Shown: positions 27,501 to 34,995 of the stretch, piece by piece
Layout: every line of letters starts with the position of its first letter
Numbering within the stretch: the first letter of the stretch is position 1
NCBI GenBank assembly: GCA_029562645.1
Contig: JAKQUI010000037.1
Span: 1-57,738, forward strand
Origin: Spirochaetota bacterium
GTDB taxonomy: Bacteria; Spirochaetota; UBA4802; JAKQUI01
DNA length: 57,738 bases
Reading direction: 5' to 3'
The notes under the pieces: model-generated
What the model saw: only the letters and a program-made list of their open reading frames with translations
Told to the model about the DNA's origin: nothing
The model's database searches: none
Made by a program: the position numbers and the translations under genes

Positions 27501-27873
27501 GGGGGATGATGAGGAGCACCTCCGTCACGCAGAAGACCGCGACGGCGACGGCCGAATGCGGAAGGATCATGAGGAGGCGCAGGAGCGCGATCACGGCGAC
27601 CTCGGCGAGCAGCACAACCGCGAGAAGGCGAAAGCGGGACATGCGGTCCACGACGCGCGCATACAAGCCCGACGCGCCCACCATGACGACGGCCGTGAGG
27701 AGGTACATGAACGGAAGCTTCGCCGAACCGATCTCGCGGATAAAGATCGCGTCACGGCCGCTGCGCCCGAAAACGATCCCCACCATGACGAGAAAAAGGA
27801 GCGCGCACATGGCCGCCAGCCGGAACCCGCCGCCGCCGATTCCGTCCAACGCCTGTGCCACGCGTGCGCGCAC
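24565..27873 (-). CDS. Transporter-HEAT repeat-cNMP-binding fusion protein
   Basis: A 1102-residue protein in three parts. Residues about 15-430 form a 12-segment transporter domain resembling MFS or ATP/ADP-translocase (Npt/TLC) carriers. Residues about 430-950 are helical HEAT-like repeats, each with a pattern such as VLPFVERFLDAGDPMLQGEA. Residues about 965-1090 form a cyclic-nucleotide-binding domain with an intact cassette (FGEMAI, then RSATV). Binding of cAMP to the C-terminus could be relayed by the HEAT scaffold to the transporter. The start is GTG at 27873, 14 bases after the adenylate cyclase gene stops, placing cAMP production and reception in one operon. Cargo unknown; nucleotides are only a family hint. 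Confidence 0.85.
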   Translation of the reverse strand: MRARVAQALDGIGGGGFRLAAMCALLFLVMVGIVFGRSGRDAIFIREIGSAKLPFMYLLTAVVMVGASGLYARVVDRMSRFRLLAVVLLAEVAVIALLRLLMILPHSAVAVAVFCVTEVLLIIPPMHFWTYGNDVFNPREGKRAFPIIGAAGMLGTVAGGLLTRAIAQNAGTPELFTAWALAGCLCLPAALAARPAKRDGNMRYAKDEKRDGPPAGRIGEVRELLSIPLVRTLALLHVPMYIVIYVIDYQFFSNLNEVFPDRDAMAGFLGVFTAVWSGSAMAFQFLLAGPLLRRFGVGRVALVHPISVSLGAGALVARSLIALPVSGVGGFRSLLAVFSKYSHISVKYGIDEPAYNLLFNSISRDRRGRSRALITGTVKPLCVALSGLFIIVMIDALGADIRLLSIATVALCAVWLVMSLRIQREYLQAMVANLESKNVELRDAAERQLTRSDIAGSRDRLLRDVDSDDDAVAVYACRLLADIMDEGVARRLAARLPAVRDRVKRAILSSIAGVRERDVVDAVMRAAGGSDPAVAAAALQALGRMGDPGVLPFVERFLDAGDPMLQGEAIVACLMIDPVRDPESGPMRALRSLAQSDDPRLRLRAAASIRAAGGRDLVPILLRLSESGDEAVRCEVIGALGETHDERAVPVLLEAAEDRRMRPYAFDALRRLGPIATSVVHAALDEGGMPRARCVALASLLGHIGNPRSIPVLLGLLDDRPLPVQYAAIGSIAAIKAALMAQEGVTEFIIMQLHFPADVRETVLERLSGFVVDVALDREHVAQLRALGGGPPALIVDALERWSRRRIETCMQCLSIATDAMTVSTAARRLRSRDRRVRAEAVEVIEGLCAEARGLARIIESSWREEQPAHAAEAARLFRELMMKPDGDEWYRACVAFAAGRLRLGGLSGELESIAGGEGARARVLAAWALRETGRPLAGGPDDKEMDAMNADMERILFLRSVPLFEEIEGGELRWISEIAAEETFFSGDIVFREGEEGDALYVIMHGSVKIVKGGQPPVTLCVLEERDYFGEMAILDEDVRSATVEVDRDARFLVIRREHFRTLLEARPQIAFAVFRTFSARLRDLQRQIVEGHAASRVEIK

Positions 27874-27887
27874 GGGGTGCCTGAGGG

Positions 27888-29933
27888 CTACTTGGTGTCC
27901 AGGCGCTGCACGCCGTCCCAGTCGTCCGGGGGCGGTGATTGCGCGAGCTCGACGGCATAGCGCTCGTACAGGCGCGCGGCCGCGTCGTCCGGATTGAGCT
28001 TCAGGACGTTCTGGAACTTGCCCTGCGCCGCCGCGAAATCGCGCGCGTAGTAGAGGTCGAGGCCCTGCTCGAACAGCTTCTTGGTCTTGAGCTTGCGCTC
28101 GGCAACGGCGTTATCGCTCCCGTCGATGATCTCATAGATGGTCACGGGGTCCCTCTTCCCCTTGACGCTCACCCGGCCGAGGTTCCGGTAGAGATACTTC
28201 ACCTTCTTCTCGCCCAGCCCCTCGAGGGTCCGCTCGCTCAGGATGATGCCGGCGCCAAAGAGCTTGGTGAGCCCCTCGAGCCGCGAGGCGAGGTTCACCG
28301 CGTCGGAGATGACGGTGCCCTCCATACGCTTCTCTTCGCCCACCGTCCCCAGCATGAGCGTCCCGATATGCAAGCCGATCCCGATCTCGACGGGGAGGAA
28401 GCCGCGCTCACGCCGGGAGGCGTTCCAATCGATGAGCCCCTTCTGCATCTCGACGGCCGCCATGATCGCGTGCTCCGCGTCGCGCGGAAACAGGGCCATG
28501 ATGGCGTCGCCGATATACTTGTCGATGAAGCCGTGGTGCGTGCGGATGATGGGGCCGATCGCGCGCAGGAACGAGTTGATGAAATTGAAGTTCTCCTCCG
28601 GCGACATGGCCTCGGAAAGCGTGGTGAAGCTGCGGATGTCCGAGAAGAGGACCGTCATGTCCTTCTGCACCTGGTCCCCGAGCTGCACGTCGATGATGCT
28701 CTCCTTGGCCAGGTTGTTCAGGAACTCGTGCGGGACAAAGCGGTCGTAGGCCGCATTGGTGCGCACCAGCTCCCGCTCCACGCGCTTGCGCCGCACGATG
28801 TTCACGCTCAGCGTGATGATCACGCCGATGAGGAAGAGGATGAACGCGAGGATCCCCAGGATCAGGAACTTGTGCCGGTGAAAGGTGTCGATGAGCTCGT
28901 GGGGCTTGTTGATGATGATACTGTTGGGCGGCAGCTTCGACTCGCCGATCCCGTAAAAGCGCAGCACCTTGTAATCGAACATGTAGCGGTTGGGGCTCTC
29001 CTTGAGGATGGGAATGTGCTGCACCTTCTCCCCGCGGAGGACCTGGATGGCCTTCTTCGCGGCCTCCTCGCCCTGCGTCACGCCGCTGATGATCTTGCCG
29101 CCGACGGCGCCGTACCCCAGATAGAAGTCCCAGTAGGTGTATACCGGGACCTTCGCATACTGCGTATAGATCTCGAAGCTCTCCTCGTAGGTGTAGAACT
29201 TCCCCTCGTTGTCGAGATTGAAGAGCATGGCGATGATCACGCTCCCGGGGCCGAGCCGCTCGAGCTCGCGCGCATAGCGCCAGATGTCGGCGTCGGTCAG
29301 GAAGCGCATGCCCACGTTCTTTTTCAGGTATACCGGCGCGACGGCGCTCAACGCCTTCACATTGCTTTGCGAGGTGATGGTGTTGTCGCCCACCACCACG
29401 AACTCCTTTGTATTGGGATGAAGGGACAGCGCCAGATCGAGCGTGGCGCGCACGTCGAAGGCCTCGACCACGCCCGTGTATCGCTTGTGCCCCCTGAGCA
29501 TGTCGTCGGTGAAAAAGTTCACGCCGCAGAAGACCACCGGCACCTCGCCGTAGAGCCGGTCCCGGTAGCGCTTGAGGAACACCAGCGCCGCATCGTCGAC
29601 GGAGATGATCACGTGATAGCGGAGCTTTTTGCTTTTATGCCGGTAGAGATCGAAGAGGATCTTGAAGTAGGCGTCGTCCACGAACCGCTTGGTGTCCATG
29701 TACTCGTAGTCGATGGTCGCCCGCACCCCGCCCGCCGCGGCCTTCGCGAACTCCGACTCGATCCCGGAGACCACCTTCTCGGTCCAGCTCAGGCCCTTGT
29801 GGTAGGAGTGGAGCACGAGCACGCGCTTCTCCTGGTCGGCGTGCGCGTCGATGGGCGGGAGCGCCCACCACGCGCAGGCGCCGACGATCACGGCGCACAT
29901 CACATAACGCACGGCAAGGCTGCGGCACCGCAT
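27888..29933 (-). CDS. Sensor adenylate cyclase: periplasmic binding domain plus class III catalytic domain
   Basis: A 681-residue membrane protein. A signal/anchor (about 10-30) precedes a periplasmic domain of the ABC-substrate-binding type (37-345; HSYHKGLSW, YMDTKR). One membrane helix (356-378), a linker, the class III cyclase domain (about 420-590) and a TPR-like tail (about 615-660) follow. Metal-binding Asp432 (FSDIRSF) and Asp476 (DKYIGDA), transition-state Asn547 and Arg551 are present. Lys472 and Thr540 occupy the purine-specifying positions and give the Lys/Thr pair of class IIIb adenylate cyclases. It should make cAMP when a ligand binds outside. AGGAG precedes the ATG. It is operonic with a lone paralogue of its sensor domain and two transporters with cNMP domains. 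Confidence 0.92.
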   Translation of the reverse strand: MRCRSLAVRYVMCAVIVGACAWWALPPIDAHADQEKRVLVLHSYHKGLSWTEKVVSGIESEFAKAAAGGVRATIDYEYMDTKRFVDDAYFKILFDLYRHKSKKLRYHVIISVDDAALVFLKRYRDRLYGEVPVVFCGVNFFTDDMLRGHKRYTGVVEAFDVRATLDLALSLHPNTKEFVVVGDNTITSQSNVKALSAVAPVYLKKNVGMRFLTDADIWRYARELERLGPGSVIIAMLFNLDNEGKFYTYEESFEIYTQYAKVPVYTYWDFYLGYGAVGGKIISGVTQGEEAAKKAIQVLRGEKVQHIPILKESPNRYMFDYKVLRFYGIGESKLPPNSIIINKPHELIDTFHRHKFLILGILAFILFLIGVIITLSVNIVRRKRVERELVRTNAAYDRFVPHEFLNNLAKESIIDVQLGDQVQKDMTVLFSDIRSFTTLSEAMSPEENFNFINSFLRAIGPIIRTHHGFIDKYIGDAIMALFPRDAEHAIMAAVEMQKGLIDWNASRRERGFLPVEIGIGLHIGTLMLGTVGEEKRMEGTVISDAVNLASRLEGLTKLFGAGIILSERTLEGLGEKKVKYLYRNLGRVSVKGKRDPVTIYEIIDGSDNAVAERKLKTKKLFEQGLDLYYARDFAAAQGKFQNVLKLNPDDAAARLYERYAVELAQSPPPDDWDGVQRLDTK

Positions 29934-29941
29934 ACCGGCTC

Positions 29942-30976
29942 CTATTGGACGATTTTTTCCTCGAAGTAATTGTTGGTCGCGCGAGCGAAGGCCTCCAGCA
30001 TGCGCGGGAGGTCCATGTTGATGTCACGGACCAGCTTCTCTCGAATGTAGACGACATACTGCACGCCCGTCTTCACCGGGATGTCCTTCGGGCGCCGCTT
30101 CGTCTCGATGATCTCGACCGCCATCTTGGCCGCCTCCTCGCCCTGTTCGTAGGGCGACACCGCGACCGCCATCATCCCGCCGTCCTCGACATAAAAGCCC
30201 CAGCAACCGATGGCCGGCATCTTCAAGCGGGGTTGCGTCCAATCGATGATCTTCTTCGGCGGGATCACCATCTTGTCCGTCATCTTTTCCTTTATGGTGT
30301 GATAGTGCGTCACCAGCAGAATATCGCCCTTGGAATGGGCCTCGAGGATCGCCTTCTTCCACTGCGCGAAGGTGTCGCAGCGCGACGACGAGACGAGACG
30401 GAGCGGCGACCAGTCGACCGCCTCGAGCTCCTGGTGAATGTACTTCGACGACTCGGAGTTGTCCGAAATGTGCACGATGCGCCGCTTGTCCTTGGGCAAG
30501 AGCGAGACGAACACCTCCTTGAACTCCTTGAGCGGCACGCGCTCCAGCATCCCGGTCGCGTTGGACGCGGTGTCGTAGCCATAGGTCTTGGTCTCCGCAT
30601 TCACGCCGGTAAAGACGATGTTGATGGCGGGGTCGTTGTTGAAGTACTTCGCGACATGCTCCTGGGCCGTGTCGTCGATGGCGATGATGATGTCCGGACG
30701 CCAGTTCTTGATGAGGCGCCGGGCCGTGTTCCCCGCGTGCCGCTTGAAGTCCTCGGCGGGATGGCGCTTGGTGTCCATGTAGTGCCAGCGGAGGGAGTAC
30801 GGCCGCTTCTTGAATATCCGCATGATCCCATCGTTGATGTCGCGGACCCACGAATAATCGAGCGCGTAGCTGTGCAGGATGAACACCCGGGGCTTTCGCA
30901 GGTTCTCAAGCACCAGGAAAAACAGCAGGCCCACGATGAACACGATGGCGAGGCTTCTGACGATATTGATCTTCAT
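29942..30976 (-). CDS. Membrane-anchored periplasmic binding protein, paralogue of the cyclase sensor domain
   Basis: A 344-residue protein with one N-terminal membrane segment (about 7-24) and then an ABC-substrate-binding-type domain. It matches the sensor half of the next gene: ILHSYALDYSW versus LHSYHKGLSW, both with YMDTKR, both with the EQGEEAAK/TQGEEAAK segment near the end. It lacks a cyclase or kinase domain and no ABC permease is nearby. It could pass ligand to, or compete with, the cyclase or the transporter. The start overlaps the transporter stop by ATGA, and the cyclase starts eight bases after its own stop, so expression is coupled. Confidence 0.85.
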   Translation of the reverse strand: MKINIVRSLAIVFIVGLLFFLVLENLRKPRVFILHSYALDYSWVRDINDGIMRIFKKRPYSLRWHYMDTKRHPAEDFKRHAGNTARRLIKNWRPDIIIAIDDTAQEHVAKYFNNDPAINIVFTGVNAETKTYGYDTASNATGMLERVPLKEFKEVFVSLLPKDKRRIVHISDNSESSKYIHQELEAVDWSPLRLVSSSRCDTFAQWKKAILEAHSKGDILLVTHYHTIKEKMTDKMVIPPKKIIDWTQPRLKMPAIGCWGFYVEDGGMMAVAVSPYEQGEEAAKMAVEIIETKRRPKDIPVKTGVQYVVYIREKLVRDINMDLPRMLEAFARATNNYFEEKIVQ

Positions 30977-32820
30977 AATATACCCAGATATTTCCAGAAC
31001 GGTATGGACGCGTATACGGCCGCGAACCGGAAGAGCACGCTGATCGCGTTGTATTTCAGGAAGAGCCGCGAATCGTAGATCCCGTCCTTGTGGGCAAGCT
31101 CCTCGAATTGCAGATAGTAGGTGCACTGGTACGGCAGCAGCCAGGCGTCGCTCATGAACAGGATGATGTACCCGACCACCCAGGGATTGACGCCGCTGAT
31201 CTCCGCGATCGGCAGGAATATCGCCGCGAGGATGGCGACCGTCGCGTTGTTCGGGATGAAGAAGCGCAGGACCAAAATGCTCGCCCCCAGGAGGAGCACG
31301 AAGAGCGCGAAGTTCGTCCGGGTGTACATCCCGAACCAGAGCAGGTGCTTCCCGATTCCCGCGTCCAGCCCGATGTACGACATTGACTTGACCAGGCCGA
31401 TGAGCGTTCCGAGGAAGATGAGGAAGGTCCAGTCGATGCTGCCGGTGAACTCCTTTTTCGAAAGGAACTCGAGCGCCAGCACCACATAGAGGACCGTGAG
31501 CCCGATCCACGACAGGTCGATTTTGTGGATCGTCGATGTCGCGATCCCCAGGAGGAAAAGGACGATCCCGCCCAGGGCGGCCCACTCGTGCGTGCTCATG
31601 GGGCCCAGGACCTGCTGCTGCGTCTCCACCCGCTCGCGCGACAGGTTCGTCGGCTCGTCGTTGGCGAAGAGGTATTTTGAAACGACCACGTGCAGCGCCA
31701 GCAGAACGACGCCCACCACCAGCGACGCGTAGAGCCAGTATCCCCAGTTGAACTGCTCCTGCACCTGGATGGGCAGCAGGCCGAAAATGACGAAATGGAT
31801 CGACTTGCTGCTCAGGAATATTCCCGAGAAGAGCGTGAAGCCGGAGAACGTCGCCACCGACAGATCGGTCGCGGCGCGTCCGCCCTTCCGGTAGCCCAGC
31901 GAATCGACCATGTCCACCAGAATCGGGTTCGCGAGGCTGATTCGGCCGTTGGCCGACGGCATCAGCGGCGTAAGGAAGATCCCCACGAGCATGATGGTCA
32001 TATTGTACCAGAATTTGGAGCGGGGAACAAACCGGAGCAGGGTGACGACCAGCCGATACGTGAGCCCCGATGAGACCAGCACCGCCGAAAGCCCGAAGAT
32101 GCTCAAGGCCATGAAGAAGCTTCCCGAGGTGAACCCCGAGAGCGCGACCTCCGGCGGGGCGATGTCGAGGATCAGAATGACCAGCACCGCGAAGATGCTG
32201 GGGATGAACTCGTGCGCGAGGCGGAAGATCCACATCACGATGGTGCTCACCGCGACGGTCGCGAATATCTTCGTCTTCCAGTCCATCCCCCAGCCGCCGC
32301 CGGCGAGCAGGATGACCACCGGCAGCGCGATCGCCAGCACCCAGCCGATAATCTTCAACCGGTCCGGCCGCTCCGGGGCCGCCTCGACGCGCGTGGGGCG
32401 CAGGGCGCCGGCAAGCGAGCGGACGACGTGGTGATTGATGATGGAACGATACAGCGCCTGCATAAACCCTGCGCCGGAACCCAGCACGTACCGAAGGTGC
32501 TCCCGGTCGATCGCATAGACCGTCGCGTCCGTTACGGCGATCGCGTCGGAGAGATAGCGCTCCTCGTACACGGACTCCTCGCCGATGGTCCCGGTGGAAA
32601 TCTCTTGTGTCGTCTTTTTCCCGGTCAGGAGGGCGACGGTCCCGCTCGAAACCAGATAGAACGTGGTTGCCGGGGACCCGGCCTCGAACAATACGTCGCC
32701 GGCGCGGAGCGTCCGCTCCTGAAGGTAGGGGATGATGCGGGCGATATCGGTCGCGCTGCACGATGCGAAGATGTCCGCGCTCTTCAGGTCCTGCACAAGC
32801 CTCTGCATTTTCGCGTCCAT
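30973..32820 (-). CDS. DASS/ion-transporter-superfamily permease with N-terminal cNMP-type domain
   Basis: A 615-residue protein: a cNMP-binding-type domain (about 10-135), a short linker and then about 12 membrane segments of a divalent-anion/Na+ symporter-like permease. Its MPSANGRISLANP and FIPNNATVAI motifs fit the two pseudo-symmetric substrate loops. The cNMP cassette reads GEESVYEERYLSDAIAV: the Gly-Glu is kept but the phosphate-binding Arg appears replaced by Ser, so binding of cAMP is uncertain. First gene of the four-gene operon, with GGGAGG upstream. Likely cargo is a carboxylate or other anion; the partner binding proteins may sense the same compound. Confidence 0.82.
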   Translation of the reverse strand: MDAKMQRLVQDLKSADIFASCSATDIARIIPYLQERTLRAGDVLFEAGSPATTFYLVSSGTVALLTGKKTTQEISTGTIGEESVYEERYLSDAIAVTDATVYAIDREHLRYVLGSGAGFMQALYRSIINHHVVRSLAGALRPTRVEAAPERPDRLKIIGWVLAIALPVVILLAGGGWGMDWKTKIFATVAVSTIVMWIFRLAHEFIPSIFAVLVILILDIAPPEVALSGFTSGSFFMALSIFGLSAVLVSSGLTYRLVVTLLRFVPRSKFWYNMTIMLVGIFLTPLMPSANGRISLANPILVDMVDSLGYRKGGRAATDLSVATFSGFTLFSGIFLSSKSIHFVIFGLLPIQVQEQFNWGYWLYASLVVGVVLLALHVVVSKYLFANDEPTNLSRERVETQQQVLGPMSTHEWAALGGIVLFLLGIATSTIHKIDLSWIGLTVLYVVLALEFLSKKEFTGSIDWTFLIFLGTLIGLVKSMSYIGLDAGIGKHLLWFGMYTRTNFALFVLLLGASILVLRFFIPNNATVAILAAIFLPIAEISGVNPWVVGYIILFMSDAWLLPYQCTYYLQFEELAHKDGIYDSRLFLKYNAISVLFRFAAVYASIPFWKYLGIL

Positions 32821-32905
32821 GCCGCCTCCCGGTCCTGCTCTCTAACCGATAGTACGATGTACCCGAGCGCATATGTTCGGGCAACAACTTTTCATCGAAA
32901 AAAAA

Positions 32906-32968
32906 TATGTCGGTTTTCAATGAGACATAATTAAAAACGCTTGATAATAATTATGTCGCATCGACATA
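32906..32968. promoter_or_regulatory. Four TATGTC/GACATA half-sites in a divergent promoter region
   Basis: The six-mer TATGTC or its complement GACATA occurs at 32906-32911, 32924-32929, 32952-32957 and 32963-32968. The last two form a perfect palindrome TATGTCG-CAT-CGACATA (32952-32968). The first two form an inverted pair with a 12-bp spacer. The longer AATTATGTC (32949-32957) also mirrors GACATAATT (32924-32932). The region lies between the four-gene transporter/cyclase operon (minus) and the Lys-rich peptide gene (plus). A TTGATA (32941-32946) and CATAGT (32965-32970), 18 bp apart, could be the plus-strand promoter. Confidence 0.6.
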
Positions 32969-32998
32969 GTGCGGGAAATATCAATCAGGAGGCCTCCG

Positions 32999-33097
32999 AT
33001 GCCCAAGTGCAGCACCTCTAAAAAAACCACCAAAAAACCGGCCGCCAAGAAGACCGTGAAAAAGGCCGCCGCGAAACCCAAAGCGAAGAAGAAATAA
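32999..33097 (+). CDS. 32-residue lysine/alanine-rich basic protein
   Basis: ATG at 32999 with a perfect AGGAGG (32987-32992) six bases upstream opens a 32-codon frame, beginning MPKCSTSKKTTKKP and ending KPKAKKK, then TAA. About half the residues are Lys and nearly all others Ala, Thr or Pro. This composition is like the basic tails of histone-H1-like (Hc1/AlgP-type) proteins and suggests nucleic-acid binding. The consensus ribosome site, palindromic operators upstream and hairpin downstream make it a real gene despite its size. Confidence 0.7.
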   Translation: MPKCSTSKKTTKKPAAKKTVKKAAAKPKAKKK

Positions 33098-33110
33098 CAC
33101 CGCTTCGCCG

Positions 33111-33145
33111 GCATACTGCCCCGTGCAACCGGCGGGGTAGTATGC
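33111..33145. terminator. 13-bp hairpin after the Lys-rich peptide gene
   Basis: GCATACTGCCCCG (33111-33123) pairs with CGGGGTAGTATGC (33133-33145), with one G-T wobble. It begins 14 bases after the stop codon. No T run follows, so it may stabilise the message or be a factor-dependent stop. Confidence 0.5.
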
Positions 33146-33242
33146 GACAATCGCCCGCGCGCGCCCTCCCGCTTCGTTCTTTTTCGATTGCCTTTTTTCC
33201 GATACTGTCGCAGGATTAATCAATACAACACGGGGGCCGGCC

Positions 33243-33887
33243 ATGTCCATTCGATCCTTCGAATCATTCGTGCGCTGCGTCATCATCGCCGCGCTTGCAT
33301 CAGCCATTACGCCGGCATCCCTTTATGGAACGGGCACCCGCATGGAAAACAGAGCGCACATCACGATCACCAGGGGTCAGAGCCCCTGGGCCGGCATGAC
33401 CGAGAGCTTCGCGCAGGAACAGGCGAACAAGCGGATATCGGCCGTTGCGATCGACCCGGCCGTCTTCACGCCCCTTCCACACCTCGCCGCCTATGCAATA
33501 GGCTCTGACCCCCTGATGGGTCGAAGCGCCGCGACAAAGCGCGTGGTGGTGTCGAGCGCGTATTTCTCGGACCTGGAGCGGGCGGACGCTACGCGCATCG
33601 CCGCAGGAGCCACGAAGCGCATCGGGCGCGCGCTCCCGGCGGCGATTTCGAAGCTGGGCCCGGAGCGACTGGTCTTATTTTTAATTGAGGCTCAAATCAT
33701 CGAGACCTACTGGCATATCGAGGCGAAGCTGCGCCTGGTCGGGGAGCAGAAAACCGCGCATGCGTACACCGCGCGCTTTGTCGGAACCCACATCTACTTC
33801 ACCAACGAACGGAACGAGGACCCGCTCGACTTCGCCGTCAGCATCGACCTCAAAACGGGCGAGATGGGGATTTCGGGATCGAAGTAG
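33243..33887 (+). CDS. Secreted protein of unknown function
   Basis: A 214-residue protein I do not recognise. An N-terminal hydrophobic stretch (about 11-28: VIIALASAI-type after VRC) looks like a signal peptide, so the product is probably periplasmic or outer-membrane associated. The mature part is mixed alpha/beta. Its C-terminal region FVGTHIYFTNERNEDPLDFA followed by SIDLKTGEM reads like beta strands. No cysteine or catalytic motif stands out in the mature part. It is convergent with the next gene (43 bp between stops). Confidence 0.65.
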   Translation: MSIRSFESFVRCVIIAALASAITPASLYGTGTRMENRAHITITRGQSPWAGMTESFAQEQANKRISAVAIDPAVFTPLPHLAAYAIGSDPLMGRSAATKRVVVSSAYFSDLERADATRIAAGATKRIGRALPAAISKLGPERLVLFLIEAQIIETYWHIEAKLRLVGEQKTAHAYTARFVGTHIYFTNERNEDPLDFAVSIDLKTGEMGISGSK

Positions 33888-33930
33888 TCCTGATGGCGCG
33901 CCCGTACCGGGTGATCAGGCTGGCGAACGA

Positions 33931-34767
33931 TCACGATCGCATTCCCGCAATTCGAGCCGCGATCGCATCGACATGCGGCGCACCGATGACGACACACACC
34001 ACCAGAAACTCCGTGATGAACGAATGCGGTATCGCATGATAGCGCAGGTTGAGCCCGAACAGAGCGGCGGCCATCGCCGTTATGGCAAGCGTGACGGCCG
34101 GATTCGCCTGCGCGTCCCCCATCTTTTCGATGAACAGCCTCGAATAGTCGGGCTCGCACTTCGCCGGGAGCGGCACCGCCAGCAGCAGATTGAGGACATA
34201 GATGAGAATATAGAAGAGCATGCCGGAAATGCAAAACAGCCTGACGAACAGTTCGACATCCACCTGTACGATAACGCCGGGCGGCATATCATACAGCACC
34301 ATCCGTTTCAGGTTATAGTAGCCGATGCAGACCAGAAAGTACAGCTGCACGCAATATGCGAATATCTTTTCCGATGCCGGCAGGGCCCGACGCGAGATCG
34401 CGTAATAGTGCGCAACGACGACCGGCGCCATGAGCAGCATCGCCATGACCGGCGTCTGCGCCACCGGCACGTTGACGAGCACCGTGTAGCCATGCAGCAG
34501 CGAGAGCAGGTGCAGCGAACGTTCGGTGATACGCGGCAGGATCTCGTCGCGGAAGAACACGGCGATCCCGCCGGTAAAGCAGAGCGGGATCGCGACCAGG
34601 ATCCTCACCAGAGAGAAATCCGGGTTGTCCTTGTTCGCTGCGAGGGAGATGAAGACCGTAAACCCGGCGACGATGAGAAGCTCGCGTGAAAAAAACTTAC
34701 TCTTCAGGTTGATAATCGTAAAAAACAAGACCGACAGGGTTATTGCCAGAACAACCTTCAGTTCCAT
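33931..34767 (-). CDS. Integral membrane protein of unknown function
   Basis: A 278-residue protein with roughly eight hydrophobic segments spread along its length (for example 5-20, 27-42, 55-70, 103-120, 135-150, 175-200, 230-245, 255-270). No family motif is recognised. The loop FRDEILPRITERSLHLLSLL is charged. It stands alone between a convergent secreted protein and the terminator of the acyl-CoA dehydrogenase operon. Confidence 0.65.
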   Translation of the reverse strand: MELKVVLAITLSVLFFTIINLKSKFFSRELLIVAGFTVFISLAANKDNPDFSLVRILVAIPLCFTGGIAVFFRDEILPRITERSLHLLSLLHGYTVLVNVPVAQTPVMAMLLMAPVVVAHYYAISRRALPASEKIFAYCVQLYFLVCIGYYNLKRMVLYDMPPGVIVQVDVELFVRLFCISGMLFYILIYVLNLLLAVPLPAKCEPDYSRLFIEKMGDAQANPAVTLAITAMAAALFGLNLRYHAIPHSFITEFLVVCVVIGAPHVDAIAARIAGMRS

Positions 34768-34916
34768 ACCAGCCTTTAAATGAAAAGGTCACAATCGGCC
34801 CGATTCGACACGCCACGGATACGAACCGTAACGCCATAGAGAAGAGTGACGCATGCAAAAAAGTCAAGCGATTCACGAAATCGCCCACCTGCCCCTTCCC
34901 GCCTCGGATCGCGCAC

Positions 34917-34946
34917 AAAAAAAGAAGCCGGCAGGGGATGCCGGCT
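34917..34946 (-). terminator. Rho-independent terminator of the acyl-CoA dehydrogenase operon
   Basis: On the minus strand AGCCGGCA (34946-34939) pairs perfectly with TGCCGGCT (34933-34926) across a five-base loop and is followed closely by seven T residues (34923-34917). It lies 50 bases after the stop of the acyl-CoA dehydrogenase gene. Confidence 0.88.
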
Positions 34947-34995
34947 AATTGGGTAACATTGTCAAAAGCTTGTACTGACAAGTGCGAGTATGCGA

